A stretch of DNA of 64,000 nt. It comes from Lichenostomus cassidix. Its lineage: Eukaryota > Chordata > Aves > Passeriformes > Meliphagidae. Location: the NCBI GenBank assembly GCA_008360975.2, contig CM039211.1:45221031-45285030 (forward strand), written 5' to 3'. Shown one piece after another: positions 1 to 12,120 of the stretch (position 1 is its first letter; every line of letters begins with the position of its first letter). The position numbers were made by a program, and so were the translations under genes. Under the pieces are notes generated by a model, which was not told where the DNA came from, did no database searches, and was given only the letters and a program-made list of their open reading frames with translations.

Positions 1-1281
1 GTGAAAGTAGAAGTAAAATATGGAGCACATTGAAATGAAAGAAAAATATACAGAAAAAAAAATGTTTCCTTGGCCAGGAGAATTAGGAAAGTTTAAAGTC
101 TCATCAATATGTCAAGTTAATTGTTATGCTAGTAGGACTAAAAATAATAGTTGAAACAATTTAAAACTCCCTCTTGTCTTTATACTTTGTAACTGAAAAA
201 TGGTATTAATTTCATAGAAGTACTTCGTTTTATCCCTGCTTCCCAGTGATGTCTCCTTTGTCAATCCCTCGACAATGGTGAATCTCCCTCACACAGAATG
301 CACTCCCAGGTCCCAAATATTTGCTCTAAGCCAGGCGAGAGTGGCCCTGGAAGACTTTAGGAGAAAAAAATATTTATGGAGAAGAGAATTGTAATTTCTC
401 TTAATGATAAAACTGTTTGTGATTTAAGTTAAAATTAATTTAAAAATATTTGTAATTTCATGGCTATGTGATGCTGCGATCTTTTTGAACAATGTAATCA
501 GTATTAAATAGATGGTCGTAGTTTATCTGCATAATCCTTTTTGAAGCTTTTGAGAGCAGTTGTGCCAGACCTTGCTATAAAATGACAAACTTACAAAAAT
601 GGCATGCCATGAGAAAATTCAAAGTTTTTACAAAGCCTTGTAAATCAAGGATGGATTTGAAGACCTTTCATAGTTGTTGAAATAGAAGTTTGGGATTTGG
701 ACATTTCTTTTTAACTAAGAGACTTCCATTACCTTTCTCTTGACTCACCCTCAAAAAAGGAGAGCATATGGAATTGCCTAAGTAGCTCATACATGCCCAC
801 CATTAAAAGGTAACATATGAAGAAGTACCTATCCAGTAACAGACTACCACTGTGGATGATGGGTAGTCATCATCCACATCACCACTGATGGGTGATGAAT
901 TAAGAAACAGTGGCAGAAAGCCACTGCAAAGGCAGATAAAGGATCTAAGAACTCATTTCAGCATTTTTCTGGAAATCTGGGTTTTGAATTTCCTTTGAAG
1001 GTACATAATTGGAGTGAAGAATGAAATTCACTGATGTGCTGTCTTAACACCAGTGCTTACCATATTCCTCTTTGCCTGAACTTAGAATAAGAAATAGTAT
1101 TTTCAAAGGGAAGGATTAAATTAGTTTTGTATGTTTTTAATAATGTGTTGGTTTTTGTTTTTTTTTAATAAGGTGGAAAAATACAGAAACAAATATATGC
1201 AGACGAAAGAAAAAGCAAATCAAAAGTTAGTTGGATGGATATATGGGGAAAAAAATTTTAAAAAAAGGGTTTGAGAAAATC
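1..1281. other. AT-rich intergenic sequence, no gene seen
   Basis: I see no exon, RNA gene or recognisable repeat here. The only structure that stands out is a pair of small hairpins near 851-897, listed separately. Composition is AT-rich and CpG-poor, as in the rest of the left-hand gene desert. Confidence 0.6.
851..878. repeat. Short perfect inverted repeat (hairpin)
   Basis: An 11-bp arm at 851-861 is the exact reverse complement of 868-878, with a 6-nt spacer. A second, weaker stem (atcacc pairing with ggtgat) follows directly at about 878-897. No terminator or RNA gene function is implied; the stems are too short for a typical microRNA precursor. Confidence 0.7.
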
Positions 1282-1874
1282 TGTGGCTTAACCCCCACCA
1301 TCAGCTAAGCCCAACACAGCTGTTCACTCACTCCCCTGCAGAGGGACAGAGAAGAAAATCAGAAGGGTGGATATGAGAAAACATGGGTTAAGATAAACAG
1401 TTTAATAGGTAAGTGAAAAGCTGTGTGTGCAAACAAAAAGGAATTCTTTCAACACAACACATGGAGAGGCAGGTTTCCAGCCATCTCCAGGAATGCTGGG
1501 AGCCATCACATGTAACAGTATAGGAAGACAAATGCCATAGTTTCAGAAGTCCCCCCTCTCCTTCTTCTGAATATCTCCTGAATTCTTTTGAATTCTGAGA
1601 TATTTTTCTAAATATCTCCTTCTTCTGAATATCTGAATATCAAATCCTTTTTCTTTATTGCTGAGTATGATGACACATGGTATGGAATATGCCTGTGGTC
1701 AGTTGGGGTCAGCTGTTCTGTGTGTGTCATACCTCAACTTGCACATATCCACCCTCCTTGCTGATGGCAAGGTTTGGGGAGTGGCAAAATGCTTGATATT
1801 GTGTCATTGATGCTCAGCAGCAGCAGTCTCAGTATCCTAGCTGGTGTAAAATACACTCCATTCACTATACCACA
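1282..1874 (-). mobile_element. Solo LTR of an avian endogenous retrovirus (ERVL-like), minus strand
   Basis: The left end reads tgtggcttaaccccc and continues through blocks I recognise from a common bird LTR: the taagataaacagtttaatagg block, the 'ccatctccaggaa' block, and the 'tatggaatatgcc...ggtcagttggggtcagctgt' block. In the family's sense orientation these are the 3' end, the ATTAAA polyadenylation region (1401-1406 read on the minus strand) and U3, so the element lies on the minus strand. No internal retroviral genes flank it, which makes it a solo LTR. The right boundary is approximate because I found no matching target-site duplication. A 19-bp segment is repeated inside it (1558-1576 and 1616-1634). 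Confidence 0.8.
1558..1634. repeat. Direct repeat inside the 1.3-kb LTR
   Basis: The same 19 bases (ctccttcttctgaatatct) occur at 1558-1576 and 1616-1634, a 58-bp period. It lies in the part of the LTR that in related copies is a plain pyrimidine-rich stretch near the TATA region, so it is probably a local duplication private to this copy. Confidence 0.75.
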
Positions 1875-2679
1875 TTTTTGTCCTTTTTTCAGAACTAGTG
1901 TTCTACTGTTGCTCATTGCACTGTGACCTTGCAATGTCACCTTCTCATGCTCAATTTTTATTAAACATATTTATGTTTTCTGAAGTTTGACAAAGAAAAA
2001 ATGAAAGTACGTCCACAAAAACTGTCTCTTGAAACTTTCAAAAACTGAACCACTTGTTGGAGACTTTTTTAATTTTTTGATGGCTACACCAGCCTGTATC
2101 TGTGTAGGAAACCTGTATTTCAAGATACATCCCTTGTCTGTGGAATTCTCTAAACATAAAACATCCTAAACAATGCATTTCAGTCAGTTAATGAGAAATA
2201 CAATATTTTCATTAGCTTGGCTTACTTTTGACATTTACCTCTACAAGAACAAAGAGTCCGTTTTGTTGTATACTGTTCCATGCATGTTCTAACTTGAAAG
2301 TAATGTCTTCGTTTCTCTGTTTTAATTTTTTTTTCCCATCAAATCCATTTTCATGGATTAATGAATTTCCTCCTTTAAATTTGCTCTAGAATCAGTAGAG
2401 GACTTAGTCTCTCAGTCACCACATTTCTTCTTTGTAATACAGCATACGTGCCATGTAAATCTGTTTATTTTTAAAGTCAGTGAGACTCTAGCTTCCATAT
2501 ATTTATTCTGCTATTTGCACATTATTATCCTAAAACTCTAAATGTCTATTCTAAAACTTGAAACGTTCTGTTCTGGACGTCTGCTTTAACTCTGACTTTT
2601 AATATTTGGAATCTAGAGAATCTACTTGGTAATGATTATATGTAACATTGAAGCAATGCACAAAAACCTTCATATGATC

Positions 2680-2709
2680 ACTTGTAGTGTAAGCCAATAC
2701 ACTACAAGT
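2680..2709. repeat. 12-bp perfect inverted repeat with 6-nt loop
   Basis: Positions 2680-2691 pair perfectly with 2698-2709 around a 6-nt spacer. Part of the arm (acttgt) recurs just downstream at 2714-2719. The stem is too short for a microRNA precursor and no flanking motif suggests a function. Confidence 0.75.
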
Positions 2710-4736
2710 CTACACTTGTGAAGTGATTCTTTCATCATCACAAGGAATGTATAAACACCATTTTTTTTTTGCTCTACCATGTTACAAGAATGTAGCAGGT
2801 AAGTTGTTAAACAGATAGTGATGCTAAAGTTATGACATTACAGGGAGTGTCCAGCATAATTTAGCTGATAAAGGCAGTATGTTTGAGCTTTGAAAGCGTT
2901 TCAGTGTAGAGAAAAAGGCAATTTTTTTATCTCTTTTACCAGAAAAAAAGTTTTAAATTCATTGTAAATATGATATACATTAAACAAGAATGGAGGTATT
3001 GATATTATTAGTATTTCTTAAATTAACACAACTGATTTAAATTAGTTGTTTTCTTTAATGAAAGTAGCTAGTTATTACCTGTTTTGTCTGAATGTAACTT
3101 CTTGCACAACAGTATGTATCATATGCATAATAAGTCATTAAAGAAGAGGCACATTGCACTTTTTCTGGAAGAACTCGCTCAGAATCAAGGTTTTCCTGGG
3201 ACAGACAGTTCAACTTAGCTTCTCTGACGTGTTTTTGTGAAGGTTGTTTGGGAGATTTTCTAGCTCACTGGAACATATTTTTGGATACAGGGTTATGACT
3301 TATAAACCCTTTTTTTTTCTTAAGTCTACGCTGCAGTCATATTATTTGAATAATTTAAACTATTGGCTAGATTTCATAGAAAATGATGAATTTGCATCTT
3401 TTCTGTAATAAATGTAATTGTTTGAAAACTGATGGCTATTTTTTGATAATGGCTTGGTGTTCAGGTAAAGATGAACAAAAGGTGTGGATAAAACAGAAGG
3501 TTTGGGGGAGTTTGGAATATTTTAATTCTACTCTTTGTATTACAGCTTACTTTATACTTACACAAAATGTATGGTACTTCCTGTTGGATATATATGTCTT
3601 TCCTGGTGCATAAGCCCACAAAAATTAGGGATAAAAAATAGTGGTTTATTACTTTCACATTGTTTACATAAAAATATATTTCAGTCAGGAAGGCTTGTGT
3701 CCTAAAATGTAAACTTTCAATAAATACTGTCTAAGCTTGGCATAAGAAGTCTTTCTCTCTTCATATTAATGAAGACAATGAATTCTATCAACTGTCTTCT
3801 TTTTCTTCTTCTTTTTTGAATGAGAGATTTGACTGTTGTTTTCTAATGACATATTATACATTGATTTAAAATATAATTTTATTATGCACCACAGTAGAAC
3901 CCCCAACCTCAATTTTGTTTAGTTGTATTGCTACCCTTGTCCAAAAAAGGCCACCTGCCTGATAAAATATGTTGACAGCCCTCTCAGGTCATTGAAATAA
4001 TGATTGACTCAGCTGCCTGTTTCCTCACTGCTGCCTCAGTGCTCTGGATCCATGGCAGAGCAGGACAGCTTTGCATTCACCCTCAGCTCTGGGTTTCTTC
4101 CCCATGGGGAGCTGCCAGAACTTGCTCCTCAATAACAGCAGCTTAAATAAAGAAAACCAGCACTGTAATGCTTAGCAGCCTGCTCTACTCTCACTGATGG
4201 CAATGAGAAACCATATTGAAGGAAACTGCTAATCATTCCATGGTATATAGGTTGCAGCAACTAACAATTTAAGGACTTTTTAGGCTTGTGTAACTCAACA
4301 GGATGACCATGATATATCATTATTTTTTTTGGTCAAAGCACTTTTAGCTTTTGCATGATTCTTTGGCAGTGTATTTGTGTATTTTCACTATTTGGGGGAA
4401 GTCAAAGCTTCTTGTTTGTTCCCAAGTTGCTCCTACACAGTGTCAATGAATGATTTGGGATCAAGTTTGCCTAAAAATAAATACAGCATAACTATCATTC
4501 ATTTTAGCTAAGGAGATCTGTTTTCTTACAAGATATTTTTTGCAACATTTGTTATCTTAGAAGTACATATAACATACATGTTTTATACACTTTTCTTTTC
4601 ATATCAGATCATTTAAAAGATCCCATACCTTTAGTGTTCAGCAGTCCCAACAAAAGAATGAACAAAAAAGCTCAATGAGAAGAGACAAAATAAGTCCCTA
4701 ACATAAAATGGCAGTCATTTATCTAGATTTTTTAAG

Positions 4737-4762
4737 GATTTTTACCTAATTAGGTAAAAATC
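4737..4762. repeat. 26-bp perfect palindrome with a TAATTA core
   Basis: The 13 bases 4737-4749 are the exact reverse complement of 4750-4762, with no spacer, centred on cctaattagg. A further taattagg follows immediately at 4763-4770. TAATTA is the core site of many homeodomain proteins, so the cluster could be a binding site pair, but in AT-rich DNA it may also be chance. Confidence 0.85.
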
Positions 4763-6712
4763 TAATTAGGGCTTGCTTTCAAGAACTGCTAATTAATGAT
4801 AGAAAGAAAAAGTGTAAAAACCTGAGAGTGGGCAAAAATTCTTACCAATTCCTTTTTTTAGGTTTTAATATCACTTTTAGAAGTACCTGCTTAAAACTAT
4901 AATCCTTTTAAAAATTAAAAAAACCAAAACCAAAAATAAACAAACTTCAAAAGTATAAAAAACCCACGAAAAATCTCCAGCCACTGTATTTGCAAATAAA
5001 CAACTACATATTTCTGTGGTACCTGCTATTCCATGTATTCTGATGGCATCAGTAGAACCTTCTGATCTTCTGAAGTTTGAAAGTTGAGTGATACTTTAAA
5101 CAAGACCTTAAACTACCTTTTAGGTAATTTTTTAAAACGTGGAAATACAGACAAAAGTAGACAGAAATTTTTGGTTTGTATTTCAAAGCCGTTCATTCAG
5201 CTGAAATGAAATTATTTGAACACTATCATTTATCCATGTTCCACATTTAGAGAATAAACTTCAAAAACCACAGAAAATGTGTGTAAATGGCATATTATTA
5301 AGAAAGAGTAGCTTTGACCACATAAATTTATGCAACTGAAGCAGTAGAAAAAATCTCTTTTATCTAAAAACTTCCTACTGCTGCAAAAACAGTTCTAGCA
5401 TACTTTTGACATATAATACACATCTCATATTTGATAGAGTGCTTTATCATACATATTTAGTACAATAGATTTCACTACAAAAATACTACAGGAGCCATAA
5501 ATTAATGTGTTGGAAGCAGAAGTAATTAATATTATGCTTCCCCTTAAAGATGTGTTTGCCTAAGCATAGTTGCCACTAAATTCAACGTTGTCCATATTAT
5601 ATACTAGAAAATAAATAGGTAAGTAAATAGAGAATTTCACTGAATTTTTACATTATTTTGTTGTACTATTTAAATACATATGATTTCCAGATGTTGATAC
5701 TAATTTTAGTAGAATTTGGTTGGATGAAAAAATACCTTAACTGCAATAAATTTCAAGAGAGAACTAGAGACAAAAACATGATAGTACTGTCAATACTGAC
5801 AGTATCCTGCTAGAGCAGAGAAAGTGTTAGAACAACTCGTCATCTTTGTTTCTGTTCCCCTATCACCACCCCAAATTTTCACTTCTTCTGAATGTGTGAT
5901 TACAAGAGATGTGATTTGTAAATCATAAATCTCATCCATAAAACACTTTATTAATGAGGGTTTTTTTTTTTGGTTTTTTTTCACTGTTCACAGCTAGCTG
6001 TTCCAGCTCAGCAGGAGTCTTCTACTTTCAGCTTTTGAAATGAAGGTTGTCTCAAGCACTGTCTGAAATGGCAGCTACCTTAGAGGAGTTTGAAGGCAGT
6101 GGATTACAGACTTGCATTTGTTGCACTTGGCGTGGGTACCACTGCTATACAAAGTTACCACACGGAATGATCATGACTACACCTGTAACACATGAAAAAT
6201 ATTTCTTCAGGCCATTAAGGATTATTTGCCTTTTCCATCCTGACACTCATGTAGAAATCACCTCTATCCATTCCAACAGAGATATATTCTAGCTATTATC
6301 TGGTACTAGTTTAGACTTCTAATAAGAGCAAAAAGAACATTTTGGATCTCAATGCAAGCATTAAAACAATGTTAATTTTACCACAAATTTAAGTATATGT
6401 TTCCAGGGTTTGCTAACTTGGAGAATGAGAACTTCATCTACTAGGTCTATAGTGGAGGGGTTTTAGTCCAGTCTACTTCCAAAGTTAATTGTTGTTATTT
6501 CTGTATCCACAAGCCTGTTACTAGGGGAAGGAAAATGAGATCCAGCTAGTTACTAAACTACTCCATGTCCAGCCATATTTGTCATTTTGAAGAGAAATAG
6601 GGCAGACTTTAAATAAAGTGATACTATGAGAACTGCAGTGAAACTTCCCCTCATTAGTGAATTAGGCAATACAGAATGTAGATGCACAGACATTTGTGTT
6701 TTGCTTTTATAC

Positions 6713-7614
6713 TGTGGTGGCTTAAAACCAGCTGTTAGTAATGAAATTCAAGATAAGCCTCTCCCTTTCCCCTCTGCACCCTTTTGGTGAGACGGGAGCT
6801 AAGGCAGAGACTATGAGTTGAGATAACAATTTACTGAATACACACAGCAATGGGAAGACAGTGATAGCAATGTTGATAACACAAAGACAAAACAAAAGAA
6901 AGGGTGATTTACACACCAAGAGATGCTCAACCACTATGGCAATTCCATTGGCCACTGGGACTAAGATAAGACGGTGGTTGCTCCCACAGCTTGGCAGCAA
7001 CACATGTTTTTTCCCAAGACAAAAACAAGATGGCAAATATTTCCACGGCTTGCACCATGTGGCCTCTTGTGATAAAAACGAGATGGCAGATGCTCTATGC
7101 AGCCAGTTCCCCCCTTCCCCAAGCCTGAGACAGCAAAAACCAATGACAGAAAAACCTCTTAAAAGCTGGCCAGTCCCCTGGGATTTGCCTCCATGTCGCG
7201 CTGCACCTCCCCTTGTCTGTGTTTGCCCCTTTGGTGCAGTGTCCACAATTCAGCTGTGTTCAGCAGGATTTGGCTGGGCTCAGCTTGACTTGGTTTGCTG
7301 CTGCTTCATTCCCTGTGGCTGCTTCTGGCACCAGTGCCCGTGGTGCATGCACTCCTCTAGGCTCAGCTGCATTCTCTGCCCAGAGCCACCTCCTCCTGAG
7401 GGACAGGAAGGGATGAGCAGCAGTGGGGAGAGGGGACAGAGTCCACAGTGCTGATTCTGGCAACTTCCTTGAGAAGGAAACGGAACAAAATGGTGCACTT
7501 TTGGTGTACATTCACCTTTCTCCTTCCCCTAAAATTGTGGATCCCAGGCATAAAGTATATAGTAGAGAATAACAACTTAGCCCTGCTCCACCCTGCCTCT
7601 CTGCAAGTAGGACA
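6713..7614 (-). mobile_element. Solo LTR of an avian ERVL-like element, minus strand
   Basis: The left end tgtggtggcttaaaacc and the block agttgagataacaatttactg are hallmarks of bird LTRs read from their 3' end, so the element is on the minus strand. The right end is placed at aggaca (7614), matching the end of the related LTR at 39.5 kb. With these ends the flanks are tatac (6708-6712) and tatct (7615-7619), a 5-bp target duplication with one mismatch, which fits an ERVL-class insertion. The large open frames on both strands in this interval are by-products of the GC-rich LTR, not genes. No gag, pol or env sequence is adjacent. Confidence 0.8.
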
Positions 7615-9313
7615 TATCTTTTGATGAAAGAACAAAACACACATGAAAGAAATAGATTCATTAGCTATAGATTCAATAGCAGCTGCAGTCTGACATGAAC
7701 ATCTCCAGTTTAACTTGACGGACCTTTGAGTGAATGTTTTCTTTCTACTACCTTCCTAGTTTCTCTCCTGTGTACAAAGAAAGTCATCTTTTAAAAAGAT
7801 GAGGAAGGTAGAGGTTGGTTACTTTAGGAAAAAGAATTTGAGTCATAATACATTTCTTTTAACCACTTCTCTTATACATGGTATATTTAGCTTTCCCTTG
7901 ACAATATGAGATTGAAAAAGATTCTATTTTGACTTTGGAAATTTTTTTTGTGGTTTGAGACAGACATTCTCCAACATTTTATTATTTATTTTTAAATAGG
8001 CTCCAGTATTATCCTTGCTTAGAAGCCTTATATAGTTGCTGAACAAAAAGCACTTGAAACTTGTAAACACAGATCTCCTCCTAATCCATTAGACTTTAAT
8101 GGAGGTGATGAAAGATTTTCTTCTTTTTTTGTTAGTTATAGTTCCACACCCTTTTCAAATAGATCAACAAGTCAGTATGGCACATTTTCATCTTTAAGTT
8201 ACGACACTTCCTAGAAATAAACAACAACACCCTTAAGTTTACACTGAAGTAGCAAGAAAATTATAATCCAACTGTCAAAGAAGTAGTACACTCAATACTG
8301 CAAATTCAATCCAAGTATGTTTTTTGTTGACTAGATTTAAACACAATGGAGCTAAAACCAGAAATACTAATCACCTACAACTTTAAATACACCTAATATT
8401 AGATAACTTACGAGGAGCTGCAATGTCAATTTTGTTACATTAGGGAAATGTATAAATTATATATATATGATTATATTTTTTCACATTGCTTGAAGTGTTT
8501 GATATTTGCACAATAAAATGCATTTATATGCCACGTGCTTATGTAGCCTATATAGATGAGAAGTAACTTTCGTGTAACTTCAGTGTACATATCACAGGAT
8601 TTTAACAGAGCCCTTCCCAGTGTATACTTCCATGGAAACATGTTCCTTTCTTTAGGTTTCTGAAAATAGATGCAAAAATGTTTTAGGCACCTTTATTTTC
8701 AAATATTTCAGACATTTGTCTTTAATAATTTCATATTTTCATTGTCTATATAATTAAGAGCGTGATGATGTTTATTTCCAGTAATGTGATTGCAAAGAAG
8801 ATAAAGATAAGAAAATCTATTTCAGAAAAAAAAATAAAATTAAGAAATGTGTGCTGAAATATGTTTATATATGAGATACATTTTGATTAGATACAAGTGA
8901 TGTTTTAATAAAAGTTTTTTCCTAAATTTGTACCAGTAGATTTTCAGGACACCAGTACAGGAAAATAAAAAGAAAATTCTATTGTTAATATTTAACTGGT
9001 AATATTTTAAAATGCATGGTAAATCCACTCTTGGGAACAAGAAGACATTATGGGTGAGGACAACATTGATAATTTAAAAGAAAATTATTATCAACTGGTT
9101 TTGATTATTAACTCATAATAAGCAGCCCAAATAAACTTAAATTAATGACTGGGAAGTTCCTTGTTTCTGAAACAGATTGAGAGATTTGACCTACTGTGCT
9201 TTGTCATACAATCAAATGTTTGGCTTTTCTTGAGATTATGCAACCAGGAAGGGATGACCAAGTCTTACATAGACATAAGGCAAAATTGAAGAGGAAACAG
9301 AAAAAAGCTGAGG

Positions 9314-9334
9314 ATTATTATTATTATTATTATA
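9314..9334. repeat. (ATT)n microsatellite
   Basis: About seven uninterrupted att units. It is short enough to be polymorphic in length but no function is suggested. Confidence 0.85.
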
Positions 9335-9370
9335 AATTACCCATTTTTGACTACAAAATCAGGGTTAGGA

Positions 9371-9440
9371 TAGGGTTGCTTGCAGATTCTCCCATAAACA
9401 GAGGCGCAGATTAGGGTTGCTTGCAGATCCTTTCATAAGG
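9371..9440. repeat. Tandem duplication, period 41 bp
   Basis: The segment beginning tagggttgcttgcagat at 9371 starts again at 9412 and matches for about 29 bases with a few changes before diverging. Preceding bases 9361-9370 also contain an aggg-ttagga run, so the block has a loose resemblance to telomere repeats, but there is no true TTAGGG array. Confidence 0.7.
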
Positions 9441-11786
9441 TGAGATACTGTGCGTCTTGCTTTCCCCTCTCCTGTAACATCTGGACAATTAAATGTAATT
9501 TTGAGTCCTGTTGTCTCGCCACTAACTCTGCCACTTATCATCTGCTCTCTCTTACTCTGCTCTGTCATCACTTTTATTACTGTTTTTAAGAACTTGCTCC
9601 CAGCACTCAGCCGAAGCCCTAGAGCCCCAAAGAGAATGAAGCAACTGCAAGTTGAGGCTGTGCCCTGAAATAAGGAGCAGCAATGTAGTCAGAAAGAACA
9701 TGTGCTTTCTGCTTAAGTAAGCACTCTGACAGGTAGCATTTAAAAACTCCACCAAAAAGATTTTTTTTTCTTATTATTGGCGTTTTTGAAGGCCAACTTT
9801 TTATAAGAATAGCACCATTTCCTAAATTTTAAATAAATTCCTGTGGATGACTTAATTAGTGGTAGCCAGTAAAACATCCAGTAGAGAAGATAATTACTTG
9901 ATTGTCAAATGGAATAACAACAGTTTTCCCTGCAGTGAAATCTCTACCACTGTAATTAGGTTATGTCATACTTTACCCTGAAGGGAATATTAAAAACACA
10001 AGACAAGCCAGTTTCATCCACTATTTTTTTCTATTTATAGTTTAGTGCTAAATTGCTGCCTTCATGATGCAGCAAAGACATCAATAATGAAATAACCACT
10101 CTTCTGTTGCTCAATTAAGTTTGCTACATGGATATTAATGTAAATATGGATCTTATAAGAGAATTCTGTTGACTAATCATTTTTAGCATAATAATATAAA
10201 ATATACAAATGAAGAGTTTTAAAAGAAAAAATAACACAATATAAATATATAGGAGTAGGATCCAAAAAAAGCAGCAATAAATACATCTGCAAGGACTGTA
10301 CATATAGTGACACATTGAGTGAATTGTGACTTTCCTTTTTTCTAGTTTTATTTGGCATTTCTCCTCTTTCAGAACAATAACAACACAACCTCAAAAAAAA
10401 ACCAACAAAAAATCTTTAAAAATTAAGAACATAACTGATGAATTTGATATATGAAGAATTGCCTATTCCCTATGACTCTATTTTCCAAAAAATGATTCAA
10501 AATTATTTGTTTAAATCATAGTATCTGTTTGCATTTATTTTCATAGATTAACAAAAAATGTTATTCATAGGTGTGAATACTCATTGGTTTTTCATGTGTA
10601 TTCAATAAGTATGAAAAACAGTTGTTTTTATACCTAATGTAAAATCATGCCACATTTCTTTTGCCTAGAAAACCAGATAATATTGCTAAGTGAATCACTT
10701 AATGGAGAAAATGTCCCAGAAGAAAATTGCTTTTCAAAGTCTTTAGTGAGAGGTGAGTTAAAATGCTTGATGCTTATAAAATGAGAAAGAACAGTAGCTT
10801 CATTTTTTCCCTGAAGTAAAAGTAAGAGTTAAGGAGGCTTCTGGTTCAAGATTTGAATTTTCTGTTAAGAAGATGAGATCACTTTGTAAAATAAATTATA
10901 AAAAGCACAAACACAGATGTGGTTAGGAGAAGAAAATGTGGAAGAGACTTCAGTTAGACTTATGTTCTGTTTTCTATTTTTTAAAATGTTTTGTGGAGCT
11001 TTTGTAAGACACACATGAACAAAACCTCTCCCCAGTTTCAGATGGCTTCAATAGCAAGCTGAGAATGGACTAATAGGAATAATTAATCTGGATTTTTTTA
11101 TGTGACCATTAGTCCATGTATTGAGGCACTTTAACTTGTAAAAACTGCTCCTAAAACATTTCTTGTCTAAGGTCACCATATTAAATAGAACATCATGATC
11201 TTTGAAAACACAGGAAAACTGATAATGCGTGTGACAAGCTAAGAAGCTGCTTCATCTAACAGGTGAGGTCTTTTACGAGAGATCAAATAAGGCCAATGAC
11301 AAATAGAAATGCAGTATGAGGACTTCTTTAAAATCTGAAAAAAAGGAGCATTCTTTTCTATATATTGATATTGGATAACTAGAAAGATCTAAGCGGGAAG
11401 ACATCATCCTCATCCTACTGGCTATCTGAGACAGAGACTAAGTTTCTGGTGCAATGTTACCAAAATTAAATGGAATTTCTGATTAAAGGACTGACATCAA
11501 GAAACTTCTGTGTGCCGAAAATGAGAATCAAACTATTATTACTACTTATATTTCTCTCAGCATTGCTTATCTTCTGAGATCTCTATCTGTTGAAAAGTCA
11601 GTCCTTTCATGAGTGTCAAGCCCATGAATTGAGGAACTTTCTGTAGAATTTTATTTAATTTTAATACATTGTTTTTCATATAAGTGTCACCTTTCTAAGT
11701 ACCTAAAATCTATTTAACAAATAATTTTTTCTTTTTTTTTTTTTAATTAAGGGGACACAAGTAATTGTCTCTTCTTAATTACTATG

Positions 11787-12120
11787 CAATGATAGAATAC
11801 TTTGGGTCAAAAGGGACCTTGGAGATCACCCAGTTCCAACCTCCATGCCATAAGCAGGAACAATTTTCACTAGAACAGGTTGTTCAAAGCTCCATCTAAC
11901 CTGGCCTTGAACACTTCCAGGGATGGGGCATCCACAGCTTTTGTGGGCAATCTGTTTAGGTGCTTCACTACCCTCACAATAAGGAATTTCTGCCTAATAT
12001 CTAATCCAAACCTACTGTATACAATTTAAAGGCGTTTCCCCTCATCCTATCACTACATGTCCTTTTAAAAAGTCCCTCTCCAATTCCTCTGTAGCCCCCT
12101 TGAGGCACTGGCACTGGATA
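11787..12120 (-). mobile_element. CR1 LINE fragment, 3' end, minus strand
   Basis: The order of blocks is that of the avian CR1 3' region read in reverse: tgatagaatactttgggtc, 'ccttggagatcacccagttccaacc', 'ggccttgaacacttccaggga', 'tggggcatccaca', 'cctcatcctatcactacatg'. The copy is truncated at its 5' end (high coordinate side) within the non-coding/ORF2 tail, as most CR1 insertions are. It is diverged from the usual consensus, so it is old. Confidence 0.92.

Larger units (their letters stand above)
1875..6712. other. AT-rich gene desert, no gene seen
   Basis: No exon or recognised transposon could be supported in this 4.8-kb stretch. It contains short homopolymer and A-rich runs (for example 2760-2770 and 4915-4970), a 12-bp-stem hairpin at 2680-2709 and a 26-bp perfect palindrome at 4737-4762. 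The small open frames here show no recognisable domain and are no longer than expected by chance. Confidence 0.6.
7615..11786. other. AT-rich gene desert, no gene seen
   Basis: No exon or recognised transposon was found. The stretch holds a short TA run near 8456-8469, an ATT microsatellite at 9314-9334 and a partial 41-bp tandem duplication at 9371-9440. The open frames present are short and low in complexity. Confidence 0.6.

Noticed and set aside
6722..7454. Long overlapping open frames of 174 and 197 codons on opposite strands
   Set aside because: They lie wholly inside the ERVL-like LTR at 6713-7614 and contain no protein domain; they arise from its GC-rich sequence.
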